From Gammaproteobacteria bacterium (GTDB lineage: Bacteria > Pseudomonadota > Gammaproteobacteria > Steroidobacterales > Steroidobacteraceae), in assembly GCA_030040235.1 (NCBI GenBank), contig JASHUC010000372.1, positions 1 through 11,504 on the forward strand: 11,504 bases of DNA, written 5' to 3'. Below, one piece after another: positions 1-6,595 of the stretch. Made by a program: the position numbers and the translations under genes. The first letter of the stretch is position 1. Each line of letters opens with the position of its first letter. A model generated the notes under the pieces. That model was not told the DNA's origin. It searched no databases and was given only the letters and a program-made list of their open reading frames with translations.

Positions 1-1938
1 CACCGCAGCGAGGCGGGTGAAGGGAGGCCACGCGGCCTGAGCGCGCTCGGCGAGCGCCGTGCGCGCAAAGCCTTCGTAGCCTTCGGCCAGAAGATTCCTG
101 AGCAACGGATGGTCGGGGTACTCGGTCTGAATGAGAACCTCACCGGGGCGGGTGGCGCGACCGGCGCGACCGGCAACCTGCACGATGGTCTGAGCCAGTC
201 TCTCGGGCGCACGGAAGTCGGTGCTGAACAGTCCTTGATCGGCATTCAGCACGACGACGAGCGTCATGTTCGGAAAGTCATGGCCCTTGGTCACCATCTG
301 CGTACCCACGAGGATGCAGGCGGCCCCGGAACCCACACGCGCCATCGCCGACTCGAGGTCGGAGGGATTTCGCACCACGTCGCGGTCGAGCCGCACGAGC
401 GTCGTCCCGCCGAACGTTTGAGCGAGCGTCTCCTCGATGCGCTCGGTGCCCTGGCCGACCGACTTCACGGGATAGCCGCACTGGGGACAGCGCTCCGGAA
501 GCTGTGCTTCGGCGCCACAGTGATGGCATCGAAGGCGCTGCGCCGCGCGGTGCACGGTCAGCCGTGCATCGCAGTGCTTGCAGGGTGCGATCCAGCCACA
601 GGCGGTGCACAGAAGCGTGGGCGCATAGCCACGCCGGTTGAGGAATACGAGGACCTGCCCCTGCTCGCGCAGGTGGCGCTCGATCGCCTGCAGCGCCGGT
701 GTCGACAGACCCGAGTGCACCGGATGGGCTCGCAGGTCGATGAGCGACAGGCGCGGCGGCTGATTGCGGATCGCACGGTACGGGAGCGAGAGCCGCTCGT
801 AGCGCTGCGTCTCGATGTTGTGCAGAGTTTCGAGCGCCGGGGTTGCCGAGCCGAGAACGACCGGAACGCCGGCGCGCTGCGCGCGCATGACGGCCACATC
901 GCGCGCCGAGTACCGGAAGCCGCCGTCGTGCTGTTTGAAGGAGGCGTCGTGCTCCTCGTCCACGACGATCAGCCCGAGCTTCGGCACCGGCGCGAACACC
1001 GCCGAGCGTGTGCCGATGACGATCGAGGCTGTGCCCGCGAAGGCCTCGCGCCAGGCCTCGAGGCGCTCGCGGTCGGTGAGCGCGGAGTGCATCACGGCGA
1101 GCGGGGAGGCGAAGCGTTCGCGGAATCGCCGCACGAGCTGCGGGGTGAGTCCGATCTCGGGGACGAGCACCAGCGCGCGCTCGCCCCGGCGCAGCACGTG
1201 GTCGATCGCGCGCAAGTACACTTCGGTCTTCCCGCTCCCCGTGATCCCGTGCAGCACCCAGGCCGCAAAGCCGCCGGCGGATGCGCAGATCCGGGTGACG
1301 GCCTGGTCCTGATCGGGGGTGAGTGCCGGAGGCGCCGAAGCTGCGCCGAGCGCCGGCCGGTCCGGCCCCCGTCCCGTCGCTTCCAGGTGGAATGCGATCC
1401 AGCCACGCCGCGCGAGCGCCCGCGCCGGCTCGCGCCAGCCCGGCATGAGCAGATCGAGAGCACCATCGGCCGCGCTCGATCGCTCGATGAGCCACCCGAG
1501 CAGCCGGCGCTGCTGAGGGGCGCGCCCCGGTTCGCCTCGCCCGTAAGCCTCCACGCCGGGGGGCGTTGCGGCCCAGCGGCGCTCGCGCCGCACGGCGGGT
1601 GCGCCGAGCCGCAGTCCCTTGGGCAGCGCGGCTGCCAGCGCTTCTCCGAGGGGATGGTGGTAGTAGTCGGATGCCCACGTGATGAGCCCGAGGAGGCTTC
1701 CATCGAGGATGGGCTCGGCATCGAGCACCTCGAGGGCGGCCCTGAGCTGTTCCGCCGGGAGGGCAGAGGCGACGGCGGTCCCTACGACGAGCCCGACGAG
1801 GCGCCGGCGGCCGAACGGCACTCGAACTCGTCCGCCGGCGACCGGCCTCGCCCCGCCCGCCCGGCACGATTGCGGCGCCAGATAGTCAAAGACCCGGCGG
1901 AGGGGCACATCGAGAGCTACCCTGAGGATCTCGGGCAT
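1..1938 (-). CDS. priA: PriA primosomal replication-restart helicase (3' end beyond window)
   Basis: PriA is a 3'-5' DNA helicase that recognises abandoned replication forks and loads the primosome and DnaB so replication restarts away from the origin. The frame is open from the ATG at 1938 to the left edge: 646 codons, against about 730 in the family, so roughly the last 80-90 residues lie outside. Visible in order: N-terminal 3'-end-binding region opening MPEILRVALDVPL; Walker A GITGSGKT at residues 231-238; DEEH box at 327-330; motif III LGSATPALET; eight zinc-binding cysteines in four CxxC pairs between C444 and C487; motif V VGTQMVTKGHDFPN; motif VI QVAGRAGR at 587-594. All key residues are present. 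A weak AAGG precedes the ATG. It is divergent from the sigma-factor gene. A long open frame on the opposite strand (109-1947) is a shadow. Confidence 0.97.
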   Translation of the reverse strand, partial: MPEILRVALDVPLRRVFDYLAPQSCRAGGARPVAGGRVRVPFGRRRLVGLVVGTAVASALPAEQLRAALEVLDAEPILDGSLLGLITWASDYYHHPLGEALAAALPKGLRLGAPAVRRERRWAATPPGVEAYGRGEPGRAPQQRRLLGWLIERSSAADGALDLLMPGWREPARALARRGWIAFHLEATGRGPDRPALGAASAPPALTPDQDQAVTRICASAGGFAAWVLHGITGSGKTEVYLRAIDHVLRRGERALVLVPEIGLTPQLVRRFRERFASPLAVMHSALTDRERLEAWREAFAGTASIVIGTRSAVFAPVPKLGLIVVDEEHDASFKQHDGGFRYSARDVAVMRAQRAGVPVVLGSATPALETLHNIETQRYERLSLPYRAIRNQPPRLSLIDLRAHPVHSGLSTPALQAIERHLREQGQVLVFLNRRGYAPTLLCTACGWIAPCKHCDARLTVHRAAQRLRCHHCGAEAQLPERCPQCGYPVKSVGQGTERIEETLAQTFGGTTLVRLDRDVVRNPSDLESAMARVGSGAACILVGTQMVTKGHDFPNMTLVVVLNADQGLFSTDFRAPERLAQTIVQVAGRAGRATRPGEVLIQTEYPDHPLLRNLLAEGYEGFARTALAERAQAAWPPFTRLAAV

Positions 1939-1983
1939 CGACCTTAGATCGATAGGTGAATCAAAAGCTTAGGCGAATAGCCG

Positions 1984-2012
1984 GGATTTCCGGTCGCGAT
2001 GGCTTATGTCAA
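1984..2012 (-). promoter_or_regulatory. Candidate priA promoter
   Basis: Read on the minus strand, a perfect TTGACA lies at 2012-2007, about 70 bp upstream of the priA ATG. With a 17-bp spacer the -10 position reads AAATCC (1989-1984), which is poor; GGAAAT at a 15-bp spacer is the alternative. The -35 overlaps the ATG at 2006 on the plus strand, which argues against that ATG being the real start of the sigma-factor gene. Confidence 0.35.
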
Positions 2013-2078
2013 GCCCTGGCTACCCTTCCCCGGCTGACTCTTGTTGGAGACAGGTCAACGCGGCCTACCGGCGCCGCG

Positions 2079-2109
2079 TTGTACGGGGCATGAGTGGCTT
2101 TGCTACGCT
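2079..2109 (+). promoter_or_regulatory. Candidate promoter of the sigma-factor cluster
   Basis: TTGTAC at 2079-2084 is followed after 17 bp by GCTACG (2102-2107), or after 19 bp by TACGCT (2104-2109). Transcription would begin near 2115, downstream of the ATG codons at 2006 and 2090 and upstream of the TTG at 2156. The match to a housekeeping promoter is moderate. If the sigma factor regulates itself, its own promoter may be elsewhere in 2010-2150. Confidence 0.3.
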
Positions 2110-2155
2110 CGCGCCCGTTTATAGCACGCCCGCGGCATCGCACGGCGACACACTA

Positions 2156-2722
2156 TTGAACGATACGACGGCCGAGACGCGCTCGCAGGCACTCAACGAG
2201 TTCCTGGCGAGCGTCGAGCTGAAGGCATTCAAGATCGCGCAGGCCAGCCTTCGCAACGAGGACGACGCGCTCGACGCCGTCCAGGACGCGATGCTGCAGC
2301 TCGCGCGCGCCTACTCGGACCGCGCCCCGCAGGAGTGGCGGCCGCTCTTTTACAGGATCCTGGAGAACCGGATCCGGGACATGCAGCGCCGGCGCACGGT
2401 TCGCGGTCGGGTGATGGCCTGGCTGCCGTTCCGACGGGACGACGAGGATGAGGAGGCTGACCCGATCGCCGAGGCCCCCAGTTCCGAGCTGGCGCCTCCG
2501 GCGAAGCTCGAGCTCGAGGAGGCGATGGCGGCTCTCGAGAGTGCGCTCCACGGGCTTCCGGAGCGGCAGCGTCAAGCCTTCATGCTGCGCAACCTCGAAG
2601 GCCTCGACGTGGCGCAAACGGCGCTCGCGATGGGGTGCTCGGAGGGAAGCGTGAAGACACATTATTTTCGCGCGGTGCAAGCGCTGCGCGCGCGTTTGGG
2701 TCAGTTTGAGATCGAGTCATGA
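2156..2722 (+). CDS. ECF-type RNA polymerase sigma factor
   Basis: This is a sigma-70 family factor that would direct RNA polymerase to a small regulon. From the TTG at 2156 it is 188 residues: sigma region 2 at about 17-80 (including DALDAVQDAMLQLARAY and RPLFYRILENRIRDMQRRR), an acidic linker at about 92-120 rich in Asp/Glu, and sigma region 4 at about 123-184 with a helix-turn-helix (LPERQRQAFMLRNLEG, then GCSEGSVKTHYFRAVQAL). In-frame ATGs exist at 2006 and 2090. I prefer the TTG because relatives, as I recall them, begin at NDTT-like residues, because 2006 sits in the likely priA -35, and because codons before 2156 look non-coding. The TTG has no clear Shine-Dalgarno, so the start is uncertain. 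The TGA overlaps the next ATG (ATGA), suggesting translational coupling. Confidence 0.88.
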   Translation: MNDTTAETRSQALNEFLASVELKAFKIAQASLRNEDDALDAVQDAMLQLARAYSDRAPQEWRPLFYRILENRIRDMQRRRTVRGRVMAWLPFRRDDEDEEADPIAEAPSSELAPPAKLELEEAMAALESALHGLPERQRQAFMLRNLEGLDVAQTALAMGCSEGSVKTHYFRAVQALRARLGQFEIES

Positions 2723-3153
2723 CGGCCAACACGGATTCCATGAGCGAGCTGGAGCGGCGCACGCGCGCCGTGCTGGAAGAGAGCCTGACGCGCATCGATG
2801 CGCGCACGCGCTCGCGCCTCAATCGGGCGCGCCACGCTGCGCTTCAAGCCACTGCGGGGCGAAGCGCGCTGCGGCCACTCTGGCGCGGCTTCAGGCTCGT
2901 TCCGGTCACCGGCGGAGCGGTGGCTGCGGCGGTGCTCGCCGTCGCTGTGGTGTTGCTCACGCAGCGCCCGGTGCCTGTCTCGAAGGTCCAGGGCGCCCAG
3001 CCTTCCTTGGAAGTGCTGGACATGCTTGCGGACGAGGACAATTTGAGCCTGATGGAAGACTACGACCACTCCTTCTACGAGTGGGCGGCTGCGCAAGGTG
3101 AGTCAACAGGAGGAGGAGCGGGAGATACGAGCGGCGGTTCGGCGGGAAGCTAG
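2719..3153 (+). CDS. Single-pass membrane protein, DUF3619-like, probable anti-sigma factor
   Basis: This 144-residue protein has an N-terminal charged cytoplasmic part (1-60) containing an Arg-rich helix (RTRSRLNRARHAAL, 30-43), one hydrophobic membrane segment at about 61-81, and a periplasmic tail. The tail has an acidic motif at 97-121 (LEVLDMLADEDNL, then MEDYDHSFYEW) and ends in a Gly/Ser-rich stretch. The Arg-rich helix before a membrane segment resembles DUF3619 proteins, which I recall lying between an ECF sigma gene and a DUF3106 gene in beta- and gammaproteobacteria. Its start overlaps the sigma-factor stop by 4 bp, the usual arrangement for a sigma/anti-sigma pair. Anti-sigma function is inferred from topology and position; no zinc-binding anti-sigma motif is visible. 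An internal AGGAGGAG near 3110 has no useful start codon after it. Confidence 0.7.
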   Translation: MTANTDSMSELERRTRAVLEESLTRIDARTRSRLNRARHAALQATAGRSALRPLWRGFRLVPVTGGAVAAAVLAVAVVLLTQRPVPVSKVQGAQPSLEVLDMLADEDNLSLMEDYDHSFYEWAAAQGESTGGGAGDTSGGSAGS

Positions 3154-3194
3154 AATCGGCTGGACGGGGCTTGCGCCCGGCCATGCATCGAGGC

Positions 3195-3200
3195 GAGAGG
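3195..3200 (+). promoter_or_regulatory. Ribosome binding site fixing the start at 3206
   Basis: GAGAGG lies 5 nt before the ATG at 3206. Together with a proper signal peptide beginning there, it rules out the longer open frame that starts near 3098 inside the preceding gene. Confidence 0.6.
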
Positions 3201-3205
3201 ACAAC

Positions 3206-3514
3206 ATGCCGGCAACGGGGCGGGCTGCGCACAAGGGGATCTCCTGGCTGCTCGTGGGCTCCCTGCTCGGGCTGTTCGGGCTACTGCCGGCGACGGCGCA
3301 TGCGGACGATCCGCCGGTGAAGCAGGCGAAGCCACCGGCCCCCGATGGCGACCTGTTGGAATTCCTGGGCGGCATCGGGTCCGAAGATGAGAATCTGATC
3401 AAATTTTTGGGGAGGACTGATCCCAGGAAGATCGCGGCGGCATCCGCGCCGAAGCCCTCGTCGTCCGGGGGTGCCCAGAGCTCCAGCGCGGATCCCGGGA
3501 GTCAGAAGCAGTGA
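3206..3514 (+). CDS. Small secreted acidic-motif protein of unknown function
   Basis: This 102-residue protein has a clear signal peptide: Lys10, a hydrophobic core at about 12-28, and likely cleavage after Ala-His-Ala at 33. The mature part of about 69 residues starts with a Pro-rich stretch, then a conserved-looking acidic helix at 49-69 ([19 protein letters not shown]), and ends with a Ser/Gly/Lys tail. The acidic helix resembles the periplasmic tail of the preceding membrane protein: L-E-x-L followed by E-D-(E)-N-L. It lies 52 bp after that gene, and its TGA overlaps the GTG start of the next gene (GTGA), so it is probably translated together with the DUF3106 protein. I do not recognise a named family. 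A periplasmic partner in the sigma-factor signalling path is a guess from context. Confidence 0.65.
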   Translation: MPATGRAAHKGISWLLVGSLLGLFGLLPATAHADDPPVKQAKPPAPDGDLLEFLGGIGSEDENLIKFLGRTDPRKIAAASAPKPSSSGGAQSSSADPGSQKQ

Positions 3515-4221
3515 GGCATTGGCGCCACATCGTTGTATTGATGCTGCTGCTCGCCGCGGCAACGCCGAGCCTTGCTCAGCAGCCCGCTGCGCCCGCGCAG
3601 TCCGCGCCGGTACCCTGGTCCTCGCTCTCCCCGGCGCAGCGGAGCCTGCTTTCCCAATACTCTTCCCAGTGGGGCAGTTTGCCCGCCGAACGCCAGCAGG
3701 CGCTCGCAAACGGCAGCACGCGCTGGCTGCAAATGACCCCCGCACAGCGCGGCGCTGCACGTCAGCGCTTCCAGCGCTGGCAGGAGCTGCCGGCCTCCAG
3801 GCGCGCGCTGCTGCGCCAGCGATGGCAGCAGTTCCGCTCGCTCTCTCCGCAGCAGCAGCAGACCGTGCGGCAGAATTTTCGACGCTTCCAGAGCTTGCCG
3901 CCCGAGCGTCGGCGGCAGCTGCGCCAGCAATGGCAGCGCGCCACGCCCGAGCAGCGCCAGCGCATGCTGCAGCAAGCGCGGCAGCGTGCGTTCGGGCGCC
4001 GGCAGCTGCAGCAAGGTCGCGGAGGCGACTTCCAGGGCCGGGACCGTGAGGGAGGGTCGTCGCAGCCGCGCGGCGCTGGTGGTGGCTCGGGCGGCGGCAT
4101 CCGCGGTGGCCCCGGGTTCCGCGGCGGACGCGGCGTTCGTGACGGTGGCGGGCCCGGACTGAGGCCTCAGTCGTTCGAGCACGACAGATTCGGGCCCTCC
4201 TCCGGCGGGCGATATCGCTGA
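3511..4221 (+). CDS. Secreted DUF3106-family repeat protein
   Basis: This 236-residue protein has a signal peptide (RHWRH, a hydrophobic run at 7-17, likely cleavage after Ala22). Residues 36-143 are six back-to-back repeats of exactly 18 residues with pattern W/F-x-x-L-S/P-P-x-x-R-x-x-L, and a partial seventh follows. The C-terminal 70 or so residues are Gly/Arg-rich with RGG-like clusters. The mature protein is extremely basic and rich in Gln and Arg. The L-S/T-P-x-Q/R motif recalls the LTxxQ motif of Spy/CpxP-type periplasmic stress proteins, but true homology is unproven. The GTG start at 3511 has GGGAG 9 nt upstream and overlaps the previous stop. Family context (ECF sigma, DUF3619, DUF3106) suggests an envelope-stress role. 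It converges with the cyclophilin gene, 10 bp away. Confidence 0.8.
   Translation: MRHWRHIVVLMLLLAAATPSLAQQPAAPAQSAPVPWSSLSPAQRSLLSQYSSQWGSLPAERQQALANGSTRWLQMTPAQRGAARQRFQRWQELPASRRALLRQRWQQFRSLSPQQQQTVRQNFRRFQSLPPERRRQLRQQWQRATPEQRQRMLQQARQRAFGRRQLQQGRGGDFQGRDREGGSSQPRGAGGGSGGGIRGGPGFRGGRGVRDGGGPGLRPQSFEHDRFGPSSGGRYR
3616..3939 (+). repeat. Six tandem 54-bp coding repeats (18-residue units)
   Basis: Units begin at the Trp/Trp/Trp/Trp/Phe/Phe codons at residues 36, 54, 72, 90, 108 and 126 of the DUF3106 protein. Spacing is exactly 18 residues with no insertions. The DNA has diverged more than the protein pattern, so these are old repeats held by selection on the protein, not a recent expansion. 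Confidence 0.8.
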
Positions 4222-4231
4222 TCCGCGCCTT

Positions 4232-5140
4232 CTAGCGCGAGCGCACGGGGATGGGCACGTTGCACACGTCGATGCGCCCGGCGGGCACCTTGTACCAGGC
4301 ATCGCGCCGATTGCGACGCGCCTCGACGAGTTGCTGGAAGGTCGATGTGTCCGTGCGCAGCACCTCGAGCTTCAGGCGCTGCTGCGCAGGGAGATCCGCG
4401 GCCAGCCGGATCGATTCGATTCTCACCCGCGGTCCCTCCGGGGTGTAGAAGCCGAGCGGTCCTCGACCGCGCGGCAGCGAGGAGAGCAGCTCCATCCCCT
4501 CAACCACCCGCCCGACGAGCGCCACGTTCCGGTCGAGCTGGCGCGGAGCCTGCCCGATGACGGCGTAGAGCTCGCTGCCGTTGCCGCTGTCCACATCGTC
4601 GTTACGCCCGGCGCCGACCATCCCGTAGCAGTGCACGAGCCACGCGCGACCGACCCGCGGGTCGCGCGCCACGGGAAAGCCTTCCGAGAAGCCCACCTCG
4701 GGGGCGTAGGTATCCGGATCGGTCAGCGCAGTGAACGGGACATCGGCAGAGGAAATCATGAACTCGGCAGGCACGGAGTGCTGAGCCGATCCGAGCGATT
4801 TCGTGTGGGCGGGGTCACCCCATTGAGTGACGAAATTGTCCTGCACGCGCTCGACCACCAGGCCGTCGAAGTACCGCTCGCGAACCAGCTTTTTGATGTT
4901 GGCCACATACTCCGGCGCGAACTGCGGCGCGAGCTCGATCACGACGCGGCCGCCCGCGAGCTGCATGTACAGGGTGTTCTGCGGATCGAGCGCCTGCCAA
5001 TCGCTCGGCTTGGATGCAGCGAGAACCCCCTCGAGCGTCGGCGGTTTGTGCGCTTCAGGCAGCTGCGCGCGTGCGGCAGGCAGAGCCATCAGCGCGGCTG
5101 TTGCGAGAGCGCTGCAAAGCCGGATCCTGATGCAAAGCAT
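4232..5140 (-). CDS. Exported cyclophilin-type peptidyl-prolyl isomerase (divergent active site)
   Basis: From the ATG at 5140 it is 302 residues, with a signal peptide (RIRL, then a hydrophobic Ala/Leu run, likely cleavage after Ala25), so it acts in the periplasm or beyond. The cyclophilin fold is recognisable at about 56-220: [26 protein letters not shown] core (89-110), then GSELYAVIG and [12 protein letters not shown]. Against human CypA, Arg55, Phe60 and Gln63 are kept (R98, F103, Q106), but Met61 is Val104, Phe113 is Tyr192, Trp121 is Gln201 and His126 is Val206. Proline isomerase activity may thus be weak or altered. An insertion of about 50 residues separates the two halves, and 80 more follow the domain. 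Longer in-frame starts to 5197 lack a ribosome site and would bury the signal peptide. It is divergent from the lipoprotein gene, 75 bp away. Confidence 0.87.
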   Translation of the reverse strand: MLCIRIRLCSALATAALMALPAARAQLPEAHKPPTLEGVLAASKPSDWQALDPQNTLYMQLAGGRVVIELAPQFAPEYVANIKKLVRERYFDGLVVERVQDNFVTQWGDPAHTKSLGSAQHSVPAEFMISSADVPFTALTDPDTYAPEVGFSEGFPVARDPRVGRAWLVHCYGMVGAGRNDDVDSGNGSELYAVIGQAPRQLDRNVALVGRVVEGMELLSSLPRGRGPLGFYTPEGPRVRIESIRLAADLPAQQRLKLEVLRTDTSTFQQLVEARRNRRDAWYKVPAGRIDVCNVPIPVRSR

Positions 5141-5215
5141 CACCGAAGTGTACGCGAGCCGAAGCGGGAACGAACACTGCTTCAGCCCCATGACCATCAG
5201 AGAGGAAATGCCCCC

Positions 5216-5458
5216 ATGAGAAATGGCTTGGTCTTAGTCTCGATCGCTGCACTCATGATCGCGGCCGGATGTGCCAAGCAGCAGGCCAGCGGTCCTGCCG
5301 CTCCGTCCGACAACGGCTCCTCGGCGAGTGCTCCGGCGAACACGGCCCCGGGCGGCGCCCCGCCGCCGAGTACGCCCAACGGCAACGCGCCGAGCTCTCC
5401 GAGCGGGAGCCCGCCTGCGCCGAGCGGCGGCTCGAATCCTCCGGGCGGAACCGGCTGA
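5216..5458 (+). CDS. Small low-complexity lipoprotein
   Basis: This predicted 80-residue lipoprotein starts [19 protein letters not shown]. The lipobox ends at Cys19, which would be lipidated after signal peptidase II cleavage. The remaining 61 residues are almost entirely Pro, Gly, Ser, Ala and Asn, with no folded domain visible. A strong AGAGAGGA (5199-5206) lies 9 nt before the ATG; an ATG at 5208 gives only a two-residue product after Met. It lies inside a much longer open frame antisense to the cyclophilin gene, which is a shadow. It may be a surface-exposed linker-like protein or an entericidin-like small lipoprotein; I cannot name its function. It converges with the acyltransferase gene, leaving 15 bp between stops. 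Confidence 0.65.
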   Translation: MRNGLVLVSIAALMIAAGCAKQQASGPAAPSDNGSSASAPANTAPGGAPPPSTPNGNAPSSPSGSPPAPSGGSNPPGGTG

Positions 5459-5473
5459 GCGTCGCAGCCCGCT

Positions 5474-6406
5474 CTAGCGGGGCGGATCGGTGTCGGCTGC
5501 GGCGGCCGCTGCGCCGTACATCGGGCGGCGCAGCTTCCAGCGCCGGTGCGACCACGTCCAGTCCTCGGGGTTCGAGCGGATCTGAGCTTCGACGCAGCGT
5601 GCGTAGCGCTCCGTGATCTCCCCCGCTTGCGCCGCTGCGTTCCCGCTCGCGAGCCGCTCGAAGGCGACCAGATACCGCCCCCGCTCGATGCGGCGCATGG
5701 ACGCAAAGATGACCGCGCAGCGGGTCGCCTGCGCGATCTTCTCCGGGCCCATGTAGAAGGCGGTCGGTCTGCCGAGGAACTGCGTCCACCATTTGTAATC
5801 GCTCGTCACGGGTTCCTGGTCCGCCACCATCGCGAGCGCGCGGGTGCTGCGCCGGGTAAGGATGCGCCCGAGCAGCTCCTTTGCCGGCACGAGCGTGCTG
5901 CCGAACCGGCTGCGCAACGCGCGCATCAAGCGCTCGGAACGTGGGCCGTGCAGCGGCTTGTAGGCGGCATCGAGGGGATAGCCGAGCTGCAACGATAACG
6001 CGAGCAGCAGCCACTCCCAGTTGCATTGATGCGCGGCGACGATGAGCACGCCGCGCCCGGCATCGAGCTCCGCGCGAACCACCTGAAGATCACGCAACGC
6101 GACGCGCCGGCCGAGCTCCTCCGCTCGCATGCTCGCCGACTTGATGACCTCGGCGACGAGCTCCCCCAGGCGCCGGTAATAGAGCCGCTCGACCTCGCGC
6201 TGCGTGCCGGGCTCGAGCTCGGGAAGGCAGCTGCGGATGTTGCTGCGGACCACGGTGAGGCGATAGCGCAGCACCCGGTGCACGCTGAACGCGAGCCCCG
6301 CTGCGCAGCCGTAGAGCACGGGCCAGGGCAAGCGCGAGATCACGCGTATCCACAGCGGCAGAGCGGGCGCAGCCGCCGCGGAGGCGAGGGAGTCGGAGGT
6401 CCTCAT
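5474..6406 (-). CDS. LpxL/HtrB-family lipid A acyltransferase
   Basis: This family transfers a secondary fatty acid from acyl-ACP to lipid A precursors at the inner face of the cytoplasmic membrane. The 310 residues match the family length (about 306). An N-terminal membrane anchor lies at about 17-42. The catalytic HX4E motif is His126-Glu131 (AHQCNWEW). Downstream are the usual ADQEP (in the block near 210-216), the WWTQFLGRPTAFYMGPEKIA block, and the C-terminal NPEDWTWSHRRWK signature. Which acyl chain it adds, and whether it acts on lipid A or on another lipid such as ornithine lipid or an aryl polyene, cannot be read from sequence. Upstream of the ATG is a TAGAAT hexamer only 8 nt away and no Shine-Dalgarno, suggesting a nearly leaderless mRNA. 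Confidence 0.88.
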   Translation of the reverse strand: MRTSDSLASAAAAPALPLWIRVISRLPWPVLYGCAAGLAFSVHRVLRYRLTVVRSNIRSCLPELEPGTQREVERLYYRRLGELVAEVIKSASMRAEELGRRVALRDLQVVRAELDAGRGVLIVAAHQCNWEWLLLALSLQLGYPLDAAYKPLHGPRSERLMRALRSRFGSTLVPAKELLGRILTRRSTRALAMVADQEPVTSDYKWWTQFLGRPTAFYMGPEKIAQATRCAVIFASMRRIERGRYLVAFERLASGNAAAQAGEITERYARCVEAQIRSNPEDWTWSHRRWKLRRPMYGAAAAAADTDPPR

Positions 6407-6414
6407 CGAGCCGG

Positions 6415-6420
6415 ATTCTA
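6415..6420 (-). promoter_or_regulatory. -10-like TAGAAT just before the acyltransferase start
   Basis: TAGAAT on the minus strand ends 8 nt before the ATG at 6406, so transcription would start within 1-3 nt of the start codon. No good -35 is seen at 17 bp (CGAAGG). Confidence 0.35.
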
Positions 6421-6519
6421 GGGCATCGCAGCCCTCGCCTTCGCCTCACGGGTGCAGAACTTGCCGTGCGCGGCCCGGCGGCAGGGCCGCTGCCGCCATC
6501 CTGCGCTACCAAAAAGTCG

Positions 6520-6525
6520 TATGAT
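6520..6525 (+). promoter_or_regulatory. -10-like TATGAT upstream of superoxide dismutase
   Basis: TATGAT is the best -10 candidate in the 189-bp divergent spacer and lies 70 bp before the SOD ATG. No recognisable -35 sits at 16-18 bp, so activation by a regulator would be expected if it is real. I could not identify a convincing Fur, MntR or OxyR site. Confidence 0.25.
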
Positions 6526-6595
6526 CTTGCCGCCGGGTCGGCAACCCCCATTTGACCAAGAATGTTTGGGCGTGAAGCCCACGAAGGAGATTCGA

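Noticed and set aside
278..1867. 529-codon minus-strand open frame within priA
   Set aside because: It is in a different frame of the same strand as priA and is very rich in Arg, Ala, Gly and Pro, typical of a shifted-frame shadow.
109..1947. 612-codon open frame on the plus strand opposite priA
   Set aside because: It is fully antisense to a PriA frame with every helicase motif; high GC content keeps complementary frames open. The protein is Arg/His/Glu-rich without any recognisable domain.
3098..3205. Upstream extension of the small secreted protein
   Set aside because: It overlaps the previous gene, puts 36 charged residues before the signal peptide, and lacks a ribosome site, whereas ATG 3206 has GAGAGG at the right distance.
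4331..5458. 375-codon plus-strand frame over the cyclophilin gene
   Set aside because: Only its last 80 codons (from 5216) are supported, by a ribosome site and lipobox. The rest is antisense to the cyclophilin.
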